DNA from: Ordospora colligata OC4
Lineage: Eukaryota > Microsporidia > Ordosporidae
NCBI RefSeq assembly: GCF_000803265.1
Contig: NW_014575398.1
Location: 1-59,831 of the forward strand
DNA length: 59,831 bases
Direction of reading: 5' to 3'
Both the position numbers and the translations under genes were made by a program. The notes below the pieces were generated by a model. It made no database searches. It was not told the origin of the DNA and saw only the letters and a list, made by a program, of their open reading frames with translations. This document shows, piece after piece, positions 17,720 to 27,312 of the stretch; within the stretch, counting starts at the first letter, position 1, and every line of letters starts with the position of its first letter.

Positions 17720-18673
17720 TTAATGAGAGTGTGAATGATAAATCATCATGGAGCTCAATAGGTATCCTGAAAGAAGCACAAGCAATGCATGCACTCGGTT
17801 AACCTTCGGATGGTTGAACATAGGAGGTATCATCTCTATAGAGACCATAAACATTATGCTTCCAAGCGCAAGCCCTCGGAACACGCTTTTGATTATCGGC
17901 TGATTCAAATATCCAGGTGCTGATCCAAGCATAATTCCAATCGGTGTAAGTGCTGAGTAGAACACTGCAAGCATCAATCCACTGAAAACCCCCATGCCAG
18001 AGGTAAACAGCGGGACTCCAAGTGCAAAAGATTCAAGCATCTTATGGAACAGCAGTCCTATTTCAAGCGACCCTATTCTATCAATTGAGTTGAATGCCAG
18101 GCCTTCAAAAAACGAATGGATCGAAATGCCCAGAATAAAAATAAATACCTGTGCCTTCGAAGATGCATTCTTTATGGCATCTGTATCACAACATCCCAGG
18201 CTTTCAGACTGTGCTTTCTTTTCTTCTTTGTTTAATGACTCATTGCATTTATTTTCCCCAGAAGCTTTACTTATGTCTTCAGAACGAGCATGCCCAGCAT
18301 CATGGCATTCGTGTGAATGTGCAATCTCACTGCCTTCGCAATGGTCATGCTTCAAAACAATTGAATCAATGGCCAGTAGAAGTATAAATGAAAGTCCAGC
18401 TGTGAAAAATGCAAGAGCACTTTGGTTGTCATTATGCAAATCATTGCTAGCTTCATCATGCTCCTTATGTTCATGTACATGTCCATCACAGCCAGATGCC
18501 ATATGAGGACTCAACTCAAGCAGTTGGACTCCAAGCATAAACCCTGCAGTTAAAAGCGTCAAAAACGGAAATACCTTCTTAAATGATCCAGCAGATATTG
18601 CTCTTGGTGATATACATATTGCCAGCGACAGCAAGAACACAATACTTGCAAAAACCATGGAATTCATATCCAT
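17720..18673 (-). CDS. ZIP-family zinc/iron transporter
   Basis: Eight hydrophobic segments in the ZIP arrangement: three N-terminal helices, a long histidine/acidic loop (HVHEHKEHDE…HDHCEGSEIAHSHECHDAGH, about residues 65-155) and five C-terminal helices. The metal-binding helix is ILGISIHSFFEGLAF (HSxxEG) with its partner LLFHKMLESFALG (HKxxES). ZIPs move Zn or Fe into the cytosol. A His-ending C-terminus (YHSHSH) is an extra potential metal site. CCC lies 6 bases before the ATG at 18673. Uptake of host zinc is an obvious role for a parasite but is inference. Confidence 0.9.
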   Translation of the reverse strand: MDMNSMVFASIVFLLSLAICISPRAISAGSFKKVFPFLTLLTAGFMLGVQLLELSPHMASGCDGHVHEHKEHDEASNDLHNDNQSALAFFTAGLSFILLLAIDSIVLKHDHCEGSEIAHSHECHDAGHARSEDISKASGENKCNESLNKEEKKAQSESLGCCDTDAIKNASSKAQVFIFILGISIHSFFEGLAFNSIDRIGSLEIGLLFHKMLESFALGVPLFTSGMGVFSGLMLAVFYSALTPIGIMLGSAPGYLNQPIIKSVFRGLALGSIMFMVSIEMIPPMFNHPKVNRVHALLVLLSGYLLSSMMIYHSHSH

Positions 18674-18686
18674 TTGCAAGGGCTAG

Positions 18687-19058
18687 TCAAATATTTTGTT
18701 TATTAGTGTACAAATCAATATTGTCGGTGCACTTTACAATCTCAGAAAGAATAATTGCTTCATCTCTAATTCTTTCGAGCATGATCCTATAAATATTTTG
18801 AACAACAGGTACATTTGCAGATATTATTGCAGTAGCAATGTGCTCGTGTATTTTGCATGTGCTTATTCCTAATGCATCTGCATATCCAAAGAATGTCTGT
18901 AGCAGTTCTATGTCTTCTCCAAAAATATCAATCGAAAGATTGTATCCCATATTCTTCATCTCAAAGTTTCTTTCTCTCATTTTAAACTTATATATGGCTT
19001 CTTTGTGTCTGTTGTATTCTCTTTGTATAAGAACCATTTCTTCTTCATTCTCCTTCAT
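18687..19058 (-). CDS. Hypothetical coiled-coil protein
   Basis: A 123-residue soluble protein, not recognised. The first ~35 residues are a charged coiled coil (KENEEEMVLIQREYNRHKEAIYKF split by no proline); the rest alternates hydrophobic helices and is poor in proline and glycine. CCC occurs about 12 bases upstream of the ATG at 19058. Its stop is 13 bases before the ZIP start on the same strand. Length and pattern would suit a small subunit of a helical complex, but no family can be named. Confidence 0.6.
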   Translation of the reverse strand: MKENEEEMVLIQREYNRHKEAIYKFKMRERNFEMKNMGYNLSIDIFGEDIELLQTFFGYADALGISTCKIHEHIATAIISANVPVVQNIYRIMLERIRDEAIILSEIVKCTDNIDLYTNKQNI

Positions 19059-19210
19059 TCTCACTATCTAGGGACTATATTATTTGTTTTCATTCATTCA
19101 CATAGTTTACATGCAATTTATGCATATGCAAGTTGTTTTCTACATAACTGTGATTTTGCATAACATATCTATGAATATTCATGCTCTAATACATAAAATA
19201 AAAAATAATC

Positions 19211-21190
19211 ATGCGCTACATGGGTGTTCCCTCTCTGTTCAGATGGCTTCAGCTTTCACATAGAGAATCCATTCACAACATATCAGAAAAGCCTTCTGTC
19301 GATTGCCTGTACCTCGATTTCAATGCAATAATACATACATGCATCAAGCCAGGAATAGGATCGTATGATGAAATAGAAAAGGATCTGCATAGCACTGTTG
19401 GTGACTTTATTGACCACATGCTGAATAAGGTGAGACCAAAGAAGTTGTTGTACATAGCAATAGATGGTGTTGCACCAAGAGCCAAACTGTCTCATCAACG
19501 AGCTCGCAGGTATAAGTCTGCACTTGGAAAAAAAGATGGAGGAGTTATAATACCAGCAATCAAAGCAAACTTGATTCCAACAGCAATGCAAAAAGTCAAG
19601 AAGGGAGATATTGCAGACGAAGAGTTTACTGGCGAAAGCTCGTTGTATGACAAGTTTGTTGCAGAGGAGCTTTCTGACGAGTCATCTGAGACTGGAATAT
19701 TTGATCTTAACTGCATTACACCGGGAACAGAGTTTATGGAGCGACTGCATGCAGTTTTAATCTCATACATCCAGCACAAGCTAAGCAATGACATTGAGTG
19801 GTTAAACATTAACATTATATACTCAAGTTACCTAGTTCCTGGAGAAGGAGAACAAAAGATAATGAATTTCATAAGAGCCCAGGATGTAGACTCTAAGAAA
19901 GATGTGCATATGATATACTCTCCAGATGGTGACTTGATTTTCCTCGGATTGTCACTTTATCACAACAAAGTACTTATTATGAGAGATCACTTCAGCCCAA
20001 ATAAGGAGCGAAGCAAAAGAATGTGTAGTAGATGTGGTAGAACTGGGCACAACGATGATGAGTGTGGAGTGTTCACAAACTACAACTTTGTGTATGTAAA
20101 CATACTTGAGCTCAGGATCAGAATAATCAAAGAATTCAAAAGACAGATAAGCCATCGGTTTGATGAAGAAAGTATGCTGAACGACTGGATATTCTTGTGC
20201 TTCCTACTTGGAAATGATTTTGTACCGTCTCTTCCGTGCCTTGAGATCCGATTCCATTCAATAGAAACACTTTCTGAAGTCCTTGTCAAAAACTTTGCAG
20301 AGACAAAAGCATACATAACTAGCAATGGGCCTATCAACTATCCAATTCTCAGGAATTTCTACCGCATCCTTTCTAAGAGAGAAGATGATCTTTACTATCG
20401 AAAATCTCAGTCACTCGATAGGTTCCGTGAGGAAATAAAAATAGTACCGGATGTTCCATATGAAAAGATCCCAATACACACAAAAGCTGGGAAGATTCAA
20501 TACTACTCATCAAAGCTGAATGCACATACTGAAGCAGATATACGGAATGCGTGCTATGAATATATCAAGGGACTTACCTGGATATACTCGTACTACATCT
20601 TTGGATACACAGGATGGGATTGGTATTATCCATATCACTTTGCACCTCTTGCAACAGATCTAGCAAAGGTATTTGTTGAAGACATCAGCATTCCTCCAGG
20701 CATTCCTCTCAGGCCCATTGAGCAGTTATTGGTTGTTTTGCCTCCAATGAGCAAAGACATGGTTCCTAACAGCCTGCAGTTTGTATATGAAAAGTACAAA
20801 GAACATTATCCAAAGGATGTCAAGACAGACATGTTCGATAAGGTCCATGCGTGGCAGGAGATTGTGGTGTTGCCATTCGTAGACTTTGGGAGCATTCTTT
20901 CAGAAAATTCATTGGTATTCAATACACTTCCATATGAAGATCTGTCTAGAAATATTAGAGGAACTGATCTGATTTTTTTGAAGGAAGCAAAGGCTGTTGA
21001 TACAATTATGGGCATGTATATGGGACTAAAGCCGAGCTGCTTTATAAAGAGTCGTGGATACTCAGGCACAGTCACTCCATATGCATTCGCAAGCTTCCCT
21101 GGCGATCATCTACAATACAATGGAAATTCTTTTGTTAATAAGGTTGTTGTAAGCTCAATTGAGACAAATCATTCGAAATCTAGGAATTAA
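19211..21190 (+). CDS. RAT1: 5'-3' exoribonuclease, Rat1/Xrn2 type
   Basis: The XRN N-terminus MGVPSLFRWLQ starts three codons after the first ATG (both possible: 19211 or 19220). Active-site blocks follow: LYLDFNAIIHTC, IAIDGVAPRAKLSHQRARRYKSA, VPGEGEQKIMNFIR, YSPDGDLIFLGLSLY and FLLGNDFVPSLPCLEIR. A CCHC zinc knuckle (CSRCGRTGHNDDEC, ~272-286) sits between them, which is a Rat1/Xrn2 rather than Xrn1 feature. Rat1 degrades uncapped nuclear RNA and drives torpedo termination of Pol II. It is 659 residues against ~1000 in yeast, lacking C-terminal extensions. No CCC signal upstream. Confidence 0.9.
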   Translation: MRYMGVPSLFRWLQLSHRESIHNISEKPSVDCLYLDFNAIIHTCIKPGIGSYDEIEKDLHSTVGDFIDHMLNKVRPKKLLYIAIDGVAPRAKLSHQRARRYKSALGKKDGGVIIPAIKANLIPTAMQKVKKGDIADEEFTGESSLYDKFVAEELSDESSETGIFDLNCITPGTEFMERLHAVLISYIQHKLSNDIEWLNINIIYSSYLVPGEGEQKIMNFIRAQDVDSKKDVHMIYSPDGDLIFLGLSLYHNKVLIMRDHFSPNKERSKRMCSRCGRTGHNDDECGVFTNYNFVYVNILELRIRIIKEFKRQISHRFDEESMLNDWIFLCFLLGNDFVPSLPCLEIRFHSIETLSEVLVKNFAETKAYITSNGPINYPILRNFYRILSKREDDLYYRKSQSLDRFREEIKIVPDVPYEKIPIHTKAGKIQYYSSKLNAHTEADIRNACYEYIKGLTWIYSYYIFGYTGWDWYYPYHFAPLATDLAKVFVEDISIPPGIPLRPIEQLLVVLPPMSKDMVPNSLQFVYEKYKEHYPKDVKTDMFDKVHAWQEIVVLPFVDFGSILSENSLVFNTLPYEDLSRNIRGTDLIFLKEAKAVDTIMGMYMGLKPSCFIKSRGYSGTVTPYAFASFPGDHLQYNGNSFVNKVVVSSIETNHSKSRN

Positions 21191-21197
21191 ATATCAT

Positions 21198-22472
21198 TTA
21201 ATCAAACTCTTCTTGACCAAATCGTATCGTTTCTAATGTCCCATCTTCGGTGCTTAAAACCACAACCTCATGATGAACCCTGAATCTGGGCACTGTAAAA
21301 AACAGTGTTCCCTCGGAATCCGATCGTTTACTGGCAAATCCAGGCGCATCACCACAACAAACGTACTCCATCCTGCTCCTGATTACAAATGGGTCCAGTC
21401 CACAAAAAGGCGCACATGTTAAAGTATCAGGTGCCGTTGGACAAATATGTCCTGCCTTCATAAGGACTTCCATTGCACGTATTGTATTTGAAGTATGCTG
21501 TGCATCAGAGTCTTGCTTTTCAGTGCATACCACATGCTTCAACTCACTCTCATTCACATGCATCTTGTATTCAAATCCTTCTCCTTGTACGCTTCCAATA
21601 TCTCGAGGCATATACTTGAGAAAATCATCAATAATAAACTGTGTAATCACCAGTCCTTCTCTTCCGTTCATATTCGTCCTGCATGGATTAGGCAGACATT
21701 CTACTTCTGCATTAATTAGCTTTGGATGAACAGGCATCAGCGGTAGTACTCTTGCTCCAAAGTCACCCTTATTTGGAATCAAACGAACCTTTGTTCCAGT
21801 ATACTTCACAACATCTGTAAGACTTAACAGCATCTTATTATCAATCTCGCTCTTACTTTCAAAAAAGTTTCCTATCAAAAAATACTCTTTCACTCCACCT
21901 CGTCTCAGATAATCAATTATCACTTTCATCCTTGCCACGCTGCCATCAGCATTCGCTAGAACCCCACTTGAAAAGCAGATCTTTCCATTTGTTTCATTCT
22001 TCTCAGGAATCTCAGGAATTCTTCTTGGACTCGAAAACGGAAATACAAAGTCCTCTGCAATAAATCTTCCTGATTCAGATTGCCTTCCTATCACTCCAAC
22101 ACACATCCCCGTACTTATAATAAAATGTTTCTTATACATCTCCGTATTATTTTGTAACTCAATCTCAATCCTACCACTTCCATCCTCAAGAAAATATCTC
22201 ACATCACTCGAATAATACGTAAACTTCCGTACTTCCTCAGCATCCTTATTCTGTCTTCTAATCATGTCAAAAATACTACTCTTTAGATCACTGGATATAT
22301 ACAGCGTTCCAATCACCACACATTCATCTCCATTCAATCCCTCTACTTCTAAAATACTATCAAGTATCCTTCTCCTTCCCTGATCCACACTCGACTTTGC
22401 TATATCTACCCGTAGCTCATTAATCCTTGCATCATATATCTTGTTGAACTGGCTTTCATAGCTCACTTTCAT
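21198..22472 (-). CDS. POL31: DNA polymerase delta subunit 2 (Pol31/Cdc1)
   Basis: The N-terminus SYESQFNKIYDARINELR follows the QYxxIYxxRLxxLR opening of Pol delta B-subunits. Then come an OB-fold region (DGSGRIEIEL) and an inactive calcineurin-like domain. Near the C-terminus MKAGHICPTAPDTLTCAPFCGLDPFVI matches the almost invariant RHIxPTAPDTLxCYPFxxxDPFVL of this subunit. It links the catalytic Pol3 subunit and PCNA-bound accessory proteins in lagging-strand synthesis. At 424 residues it is near normal length. It converges with RAT1, with 7 bases between stops. Confidence 0.88.
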   Translation of the reverse strand: MKVSYESQFNKIYDARINELRVDIAKSSVDQGRRRILDSILEVEGLNGDECVVIGTLYISSDLKSSIFDMIRRQNKDAEEVRKFTYYSSDVRYFLEDGSGRIEIELQNNTEMYKKHFIISTGMCVGVIGRQSESGRFIAEDFVFPFSSPRRIPEIPEKNETNGKICFSSGVLANADGSVARMKVIIDYLRRGGVKEYFLIGNFFESKSEIDNKMLLSLTDVVKYTGTKVRLIPNKGDFGARVLPLMPVHPKLINAEVECLPNPCRTNMNGREGLVITQFIIDDFLKYMPRDIGSVQGEGFEYKMHVNESELKHVVCTEKQDSDAQHTSNTIRAMEVLMKAGHICPTAPDTLTCAPFCGLDPFVIRSRMEYVCCGDAPGFASKRSDSEGTLFFTVPRFRVHHEVVVLSTEDGTLETIRFGQEEFD

Positions 22473-22534
22473 TTACATGGCCATGCTCAACCACACTTTT
22501 TATTCCACATCTATATCTTGCTATTCTGCACCAT

Positions 22535-23398
22535 TCATCTTTCAAAGTGGATGTAAAGCTCGTCAACACTCTCATACACCTCGTTCAGCACAGGCATATC
22601 AAACGGGAAAAAATACAAACAGTCATAGTCATAACTGCGGAAAACCTTGCACTCATACCCATAAATCTCACAGAACATCTTCACCACATTCTTGTTCATG
22701 CATCCAACCAACCCTGAAGAAAACATCCAGGTAATCTCATCTCTTGCTTCACACACAATCCTCTTCATAAAGCATGACATGTATAAGAGACACTGACATG
22801 CCACTACCACATGAATGCTTGCATTCCTCTTCAGTCCCCTTACATAATTCACATACTCATCAACAATGCACTTCTTAATCTCCTCATCAAACTTACATCT
22901 TACTGCAAGCGACGATAAATACGGAATAAATACAGTTGGGTTTTCATCCACCAACTCAAACAAAAATTTAAAAACACTCAAAGGCTTAACACTACATACT
23001 CTAAACAAAAGAAACTGCACATTCAATGTCTTCGATGCAAGCGGCTTCCTAAACGCATCCAGTATCTCTTCAGTCTCAAACTCGTAGACCACCCTTTCGA
23101 GACGCTCATAGGCAAACAAAAAAACTCTAACCGCCTCTCTCAGCTTTGCATGCTCCCCCTCAATCGGCGTATCATACTCAGACAAAACCTCGTCCCATTC
23201 ATCTTGTTCCAGAATCCCGTGCATCACACTGATGTATGCATCCAGTCGCGTCAGCTCCTTAACAAGACTCAAAAGCACAGGTTTTGTCAAAAGTCTGTCC
23301 TCTGCATATCCCACCATTCGATCAACCGCAGTCAAGTCAATCGCGCCTCTCTTCAGTTCTTCAAGAAACTCCAGTCTTTCCCTGTACGTTAGTGCCAT
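22535..23398 (-). CDS. RRN3: Rrn3 (TIF-IA), RNA polymerase I initiation factor
   Basis: An all-helical 287-residue protein. The C-terminal half carries the Rrn3 signatures VVVACQCLLYMSCFMKRI (Rrn3: VVxxQALLYIxCFR) and DCLYFFPFDMPVLNEVYESVDELYIHF (YYPFDPxxLxxSxxxIxxxY). Rrn3 docks Pol I onto the rDNA promoter. Yeast Rrn3 is 627 residues, so this is a severely reduced version that keeps the C-terminal core. The ATG at 23398 is preceded directly by CCC (ATGCCCATGG), so the ATG two codons upstream is not favoured. Confidence 0.72.
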   Translation of the reverse strand: MALTYRERLEFLEELKRGAIDLTAVDRMVGYAEDRLLTKPVLLSLVKELTRLDAYISVMHGILEQDEWDEVLSEYDTPIEGEHAKLREAVRVFLFAYERLERVVYEFETEEILDAFRKPLASKTLNVQFLLFRVCSVKPLSVFKFLFELVDENPTVFIPYLSSLAVRCKFDEEIKKCIVDEYVNYVRGLKRNASIHVVVACQCLLYMSCFMKRIVCEARDEITWMFSSGLVGCMNKNVVKMFCEIYGYECKVFRSYDYDCLYFFPFDMPVLNEVYESVDELYIHFER

Positions 23399-23512
23399 GG
23401 GCATTAAAAAAACTGCATTTTTCTTAACTCATTCCCTCCTTCATTTAAAAAACTTTCCTCTCAAAAATAACATCAACATCACATCGCTTTATTAATACTC
23501 GTCATCCATGAA

Positions 23513-24526
23513 TTAAAACATTTCCATGCTTACCTTCAAACCATCATAATATTTCTTATGTTTTTCTAGATTCTGCCTTGCTCTATAGCACAGCATCCTA
23601 AACTCCTCAAACACCATAGAAAACGAATCAATCAGAGGGATCGATATCTTCTCCAACAGGTTTATATCTTCATGTATCTCGTTCACTCCTCTTGAATATC
23701 GTTCCACATCCCATACCTCAGACCAAAATAACTCAGAGTTCTTATCAAAAATCACATAGTCTTTATAGCATGCGCTCAGGTCTGCTAGCTTCATGATCAT
23801 CTTAAGCTCTATCTCTCCCACCTCTCTTCTCTTGCCATTCCTGATCCTTCCTTCTTCTCCATTGACAATATACTTCAGATCAAACTCATCAATCACTTCC
23901 TTATTCATTCTCAGATCAGTTGCAAATATTAGCCTTCGCACAAGCTTAACACACTCATCAGTATCTGCTCCTTTCATCTCTCCAAATAGCTCCTTCTTGT
24001 ATTCATTAACCACCCTGTTGCTAATTGTTGCATGAATCTCCTCAAATGACATTGTCTCTTCTCCACATCCGTATGCATTGCAGAGCATCCCAATCCCATT
24101 CCTACTTGGCTCTCCAGGATGTCCAATATCATGCAGGCACAAAGATATCATAAAACAAGTTCTTTGCCATATGCATGTTTCATCTCTCTTCTCAATCTCC
24201 CTTAACATAAACCCTCCAAAACACAATGTGTTAACCAGGTGGTCAATATTGTGATACATTTGTGGCAGCGAGTACAGCAATGCTGATCCAAAAAACTCAT
24301 CGAGCACTTTCTCTTCAATACTAACCCGCCTATCACTCATTATCATCTTCCTTCCGAGCATTATCCCCGTACTTAAAGTTACCTTATCTGCATGAAACAA
24401 ATAATGTGAAAACTCATCAATGGTATTTGATTTGCTCATCTGATGTTTAACTACATCTGCTCTGTTCAAAACTATTTCTGCCGCCACATCGCATACACTT
24501 CCTACTTCTTCATCAATCACATACAT
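23513..24526 (-). CDS. Class I cyclic-nucleotide phosphodiesterase
   Basis: The HD-type PDE catalytic domain makes up nearly the whole 337 residues. Motifs in order: MYHNIDHLVNTL (HNxxH), LCLHDIGHPGEPSRNG (HDxxHPGxxN, two metal ligands), MSFEEIHATIS (ExH), FATDL, and MIMKLADLSACYK (final metal-ligand Asp). Class I PDEs hydrolyse cAMP or cGMP to 5'-AMP or GMP. No regulatory GAF or PAS domain is present. Its substrate implies a cyclase somewhere in the genome or a host-derived nucleotide; neither is visible here. CCC lies about 17 bases upstream. Confidence 0.85.
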   Translation of the reverse strand: MYVIDEEVGSVCDVAAEIVLNRADVVKHQMSKSNTIDEFSHYLFHADKVTLSTGIMLGRKMIMSDRRVSIEEKVLDEFFGSALLYSLPQMYHNIDHLVNTLCFGGFMLREIEKRDETCIWQRTCFMISLCLHDIGHPGEPSRNGIGMLCNAYGCGEETMSFEEIHATISNRVVNEYKKELFGEMKGADTDECVKLVRRLIFATDLRMNKEVIDEFDLKYIVNGEEGRIRNGKRREVGEIELKMIMKLADLSACYKDYVIFDKNSELFWSEVWDVERYSRGVNEIHEDINLLEKISIPLIDSFSMVFEEFRMLCYRARQNLEKHKKYYDGLKVSMEMF

Positions 24527-24630
24527 TACAAAGCACTTTCCAGGGTTTCTGTGCCTTTCATTTGTGTGAATCCGTTATTTGTTGCATATTCCGTTATTAA
24601 CAAATACTTAATCTATCCTATATATAGCAT

Positions 24631-24740
24631 GTATCAGATACGAATGATTATCATGAATACATGTTAGGTACACGCAGTCATTAATAAATATCAGATACAC
24701 AAATAATTAATGCATATCAGATACACACAATCATCACACA
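24631..24740. repeat. Imperfect tandem repeat, TATCAGATAC core
   Basis: The spacer between the phosphodiesterase and TAN1 contains TATCAGATAC at 24632, 24689 and 24715, plus a degenerate copy near 24663 (TTAGGTACAC). These give a roughly 27-base unit repeated about four times, with AATNATT-like fill. No gene is seen in the 245-base spacer. Confidence 0.7.
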
Positions 24741-24771
24741 TTATATTAACAATCAACAGATTTACACTTAC

Positions 24772-25341
24772 TTATACAGCAGAAAAACTGAAGTTCTTGT
24801 GCTCATTCATAACAACAGACATTCCAAACATGCTTTTGAAAACTTGGACTGCAATAATGTAATCTGGAGTTTCCAAGTCAACCTTCAGGCAAATATTCTT
24901 TGTTATCACATCAAAGACCCTTTTCTTCACTCCTTCACTGCACATCCTCTCTTCATACACAATCTTATAGCTCTTTCCATCCTCCAGTCCCTGTATTCCC
25001 TCAATAATCTTTGCATCATCAATCCGGAAAATCCTCTCAAGTGGAATTACACGATGCACATATTCAAATATTGTATTCGTTTCTCTGAGTTTATTAAACA
25101 GCGATACAGATGACTCATGGCTTTTATTTTCAATAACAAGAATGCATCTGTGCTCCATTAGCTTGACAAACTTCGAGTGATTCTTATACTCTTCTATTTC
25201 ATCCTGTAACTGCTCTTCAAGTCTACATACTTTGTGCATCCTTACAGATGATTCTATCAGTATCTGTAGCTTCCTTGTGATTTCCCTAAGTCCTTTCTGC
25301 TCTTTGTTCTGACGGCACGATACAAAAAATCCTTTCTTCAT
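24772..25341 (-). CDS. TAN1: Tan1, THUMP-domain tRNA acetylation adaptor
   Basis: The start KKGFFVSCRQNKEQKGLREITRKLQIL is the Tan1 opening (GxFVSCxxNKExxxxRE). A THUMP domain occupies the C-terminal half, ending YIIAVQVFKSMFGMSVV. Tan1/THUMPD1 delivers tRNA to Kre33 for N4-acetylcytidine formation at position 12 of Leu and Ser tRNAs. The ATG at 25341 is immediately preceded by CCC. A further ATG at 25431 would give a 30-residue extension overlapping SNU114 on the other strand and is rejected. Length is 189 residues (289 in yeast). Confidence 0.8.
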   Translation of the reverse strand: MKKGFFVSCRQNKEQKGLREITRKLQILIESSVRMHKVCRLEEQLQDEIEEYKNHSKFVKLMEHRCILVIENKSHESSVSLFNKLRETNTIFEYVHRVIPLERIFRIDDAKIIEGIQGLEDGKSYKIVYEERMCSEGVKKRVFDVITKNICLKVDLETPDYIIAVQVFKSMFGMSVVMNEHKNFSFSAV

Positions 25342-25389
25342 GGGTCTGTTGTCTCCACATACGTATCTCTGGTATGTATCCCTGCAATA
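25342..25389. promoter_or_regulatory. Divergent 48-base spacer TAN1/SNU114
   Basis: Two genes start on opposite strands 48 bases apart. Each has its own CCC: directly against the ATG for TAN1, 7 bases upstream for SNU114. All cis signals for both must fit here or lie inside the coding regions. Confidence 0.5.
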
Positions 25390-27312
25390 ATGGACAAGCC
25401 TGACTGGAAGAATGTCAGGATAGTTAAACATACAGCTGAGATTCTTGGTTCAAAGGAAAGTCTGTATACAAAACAGCCTGGGAGTATCAGTGCAGAGAGC
25501 AGAGACTTGTTGTATCTTCATCTTGTGTCTCAGAGCCAATCCAGAAAGACAGTGGTCGGACTGTTTGGATATGGATCTGCTGGAAAAACAACGCTTGTTA
25601 AGGCATTTGGCAAAGAATGCAGTATTCGTGGAGCATCCGTGCATATCCATACAGAAACACTGTATGAGAAGGAAAGAGAAGCTACACTACATGTACATCC
25701 GATGGTTGCATTCTTATCAGGGAAGCACACTCCATCACACGTGCTGACGCTTATAGACACATCAGGCCATGCAGACATGTTATCTCAAACCATTCAGACG
25801 ATTGAGTGTGTTGACATTGCAATTGTACTGATTGATATAACAGGGCATCTGTCTTTGTGTCACAGGATTATTCTCGATGCTATCAGAACAAGCAAAAAGC
25901 CATCTTTTGTGATTCTAAACAAATTTGATGTTATAGTGAATGATGTCAGCCTTGTAGAGAAGATGACAAATGATTTTATAAATTCAATTTGTAGTGTTTT
26001 AGAGCCAACTGCATTCCTTATTGCATCATTTAAGAGTGGCTGGATTAGATTAGTTGATAAATCATTCAATAGTATTTTCAACCAAATACCTGATAGAGTT
26101 GAAAAACATGTGCAAAATGATCTAATTGATATACTCGTAGATATCATATCTAAATCAGCGAGTAACAGCATAAAACAAACGGATTTGATGAGCATATTGG
26201 GATTCATACTGCTTGATAATGTTGTCTTGTGTAGTATTGTTCCAAATGAAGATACGTGTGTTGGATCGTTAATCACTGTCAATGATAAGGAGATGAGAAT
26301 TGAGAGTATTTATATTCCTGTGTGTGGTTGTTTGATTGAAACTGATAGGATTGCAAGTGGAATAGGTGTTCTGGTCAGGTTTGATCAAGATGAAGTGTTG
26401 AATATGAACACTGAGTATGTGAAACCTGAGTATCTGATCAAAAGCATCACAAGGCTACTTGAAACAGAATTATATGGTCTAAGCTTTCTTGATGTGTTAA
26501 AGCCACTAAGAATGGCTGAATGCGTAGATGGAGTTATCAGGGTAAAATTATCTGTTGATGACCAAGGAGAGTTTGAAAGTGGAGTAAAGAAGCTGAAGTT
26601 GGTGTATTGTGGGTTAGTACATCATGCAAATGTTCTTGGAGGTCCTGGAGAGGCATTTATGGATGCTGTGTTACATGATCTGAGAGTCATGCTGGAGATC
26701 AAGTTTGAAGTTGTTGCTGTGTTCTGTGCTTTGAAGGAAGTTGTTGTGAATGAATTTGAGATGAACGCAGGTGAAAGAGATACAACAGCTCAAGCAAAGA
26801 TATATATGAATGAAGAATCTGAGATTAATCTATATACAGGCAATCAAATATTTGTGAATATTGAATCTGTGAATGGAAAGTTTACTAATTCATCTATAGA
26901 ACGATTACATAATAATTGTAATGAAAAGGATTACTTGAGTGCTCAGCATTTAAGTGAAAAGCTACTGAATGGCATGCTTGATACAGTTCAAAATGGCATA
27001 AAGGTTTTGGAACCAACATACTTGATGGAGATAGTATACATGGAAGATGCAAATGAGTTGGTATGTGAAATGATCTGCATGTCTAAAGCACAGGTAATAC
27101 ATGAAAGCATACTTTTACACAATGGAATGAAAATCAAAATGTGCCTGGTTCCAGTTTCTGAGTGCTTTGGATTTGAGAGCGATCTTAGGTGCTATTCTTG
27201 CTGCTTAGCAAACTGTACAATGATCCCATTCTGTTGGAATGTCTTGAATGATACAGCAAGACTAGACACATATATAAAATGTATGGATACAATCAATAGT
27301 ATGCATAAATAG
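25390..27312 (+). CDS. SNU114: Snu114, U5 snRNP GTPase (reduced)
   Basis: An EF-2-like GTPase. G1 is GLFGYGSAGKTTL, G3 IDTSGH (Ser for the usual Pro), G4 NKFD. The clinching block is EAFMDAVLHDLRVMLEIKFEVVAVFCALKEVV, which follows ELYMDCVLHDLRxxxxEIxIKVxDPVxxFCETV of Snu114. The C-terminal EPTYLMEI…FGFESDLR matches EPIYxxEV…FGFETDLR. Snu114 controls Brr2 helicase during spliceosome activation and disassembly. Length is 640 residues against ~1000 in yeast; the acidic N-terminal extension is gone. Domain II is poorly recognisable. CCC lies 7 bases upstream of the ATG. Confidence 0.82.
   Translation: MDKPDWKNVRIVKHTAEILGSKESLYTKQPGSISAESRDLLYLHLVSQSQSRKTVVGLFGYGSAGKTTLVKAFGKECSIRGASVHIHTETLYEKEREATLHVHPMVAFLSGKHTPSHVLTLIDTSGHADMLSQTIQTIECVDIAIVLIDITGHLSLCHRIILDAIRTSKKPSFVILNKFDVIVNDVSLVEKMTNDFINSICSVLEPTAFLIASFKSGWIRLVDKSFNSIFNQIPDRVEKHVQNDLIDILVDIISKSASNSIKQTDLMSILGFILLDNVVLCSIVPNEDTCVGSLITVNDKEMRIESIYIPVCGCLIETDRIASGIGVLVRFDQDEVLNMNTEYVKPEYLIKSITRLLETELYGLSFLDVLKPLRMAECVDGVIRVKLSVDDQGEFESGVKKLKLVYCGLVHHANVLGGPGEAFMDAVLHDLRVMLEIKFEVVAVFCALKEVVVNEFEMNAGERDTTAQAKIYMNEESEINLYTGNQIFVNIESVNGKFTNSSIERLHNNCNEKDYLSAQHLSEKLLNGMLDTVQNGIKVLEPTYLMEIVYMEDANELVCEMICMSKAQVIHESILLHNGMKIKMCLVPVSECFGFESDLRCYSCCLANCTMIPFCWNVLNDTARLDTYIKCMDTINSMHK

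Noticed and set aside
25342..25431. 30-residue extension of TAN1
   Set aside because: It would overlap the start of SNU114; the CCC-adjacent ATG at 25341 begins the conserved Tan1 N-terminus.
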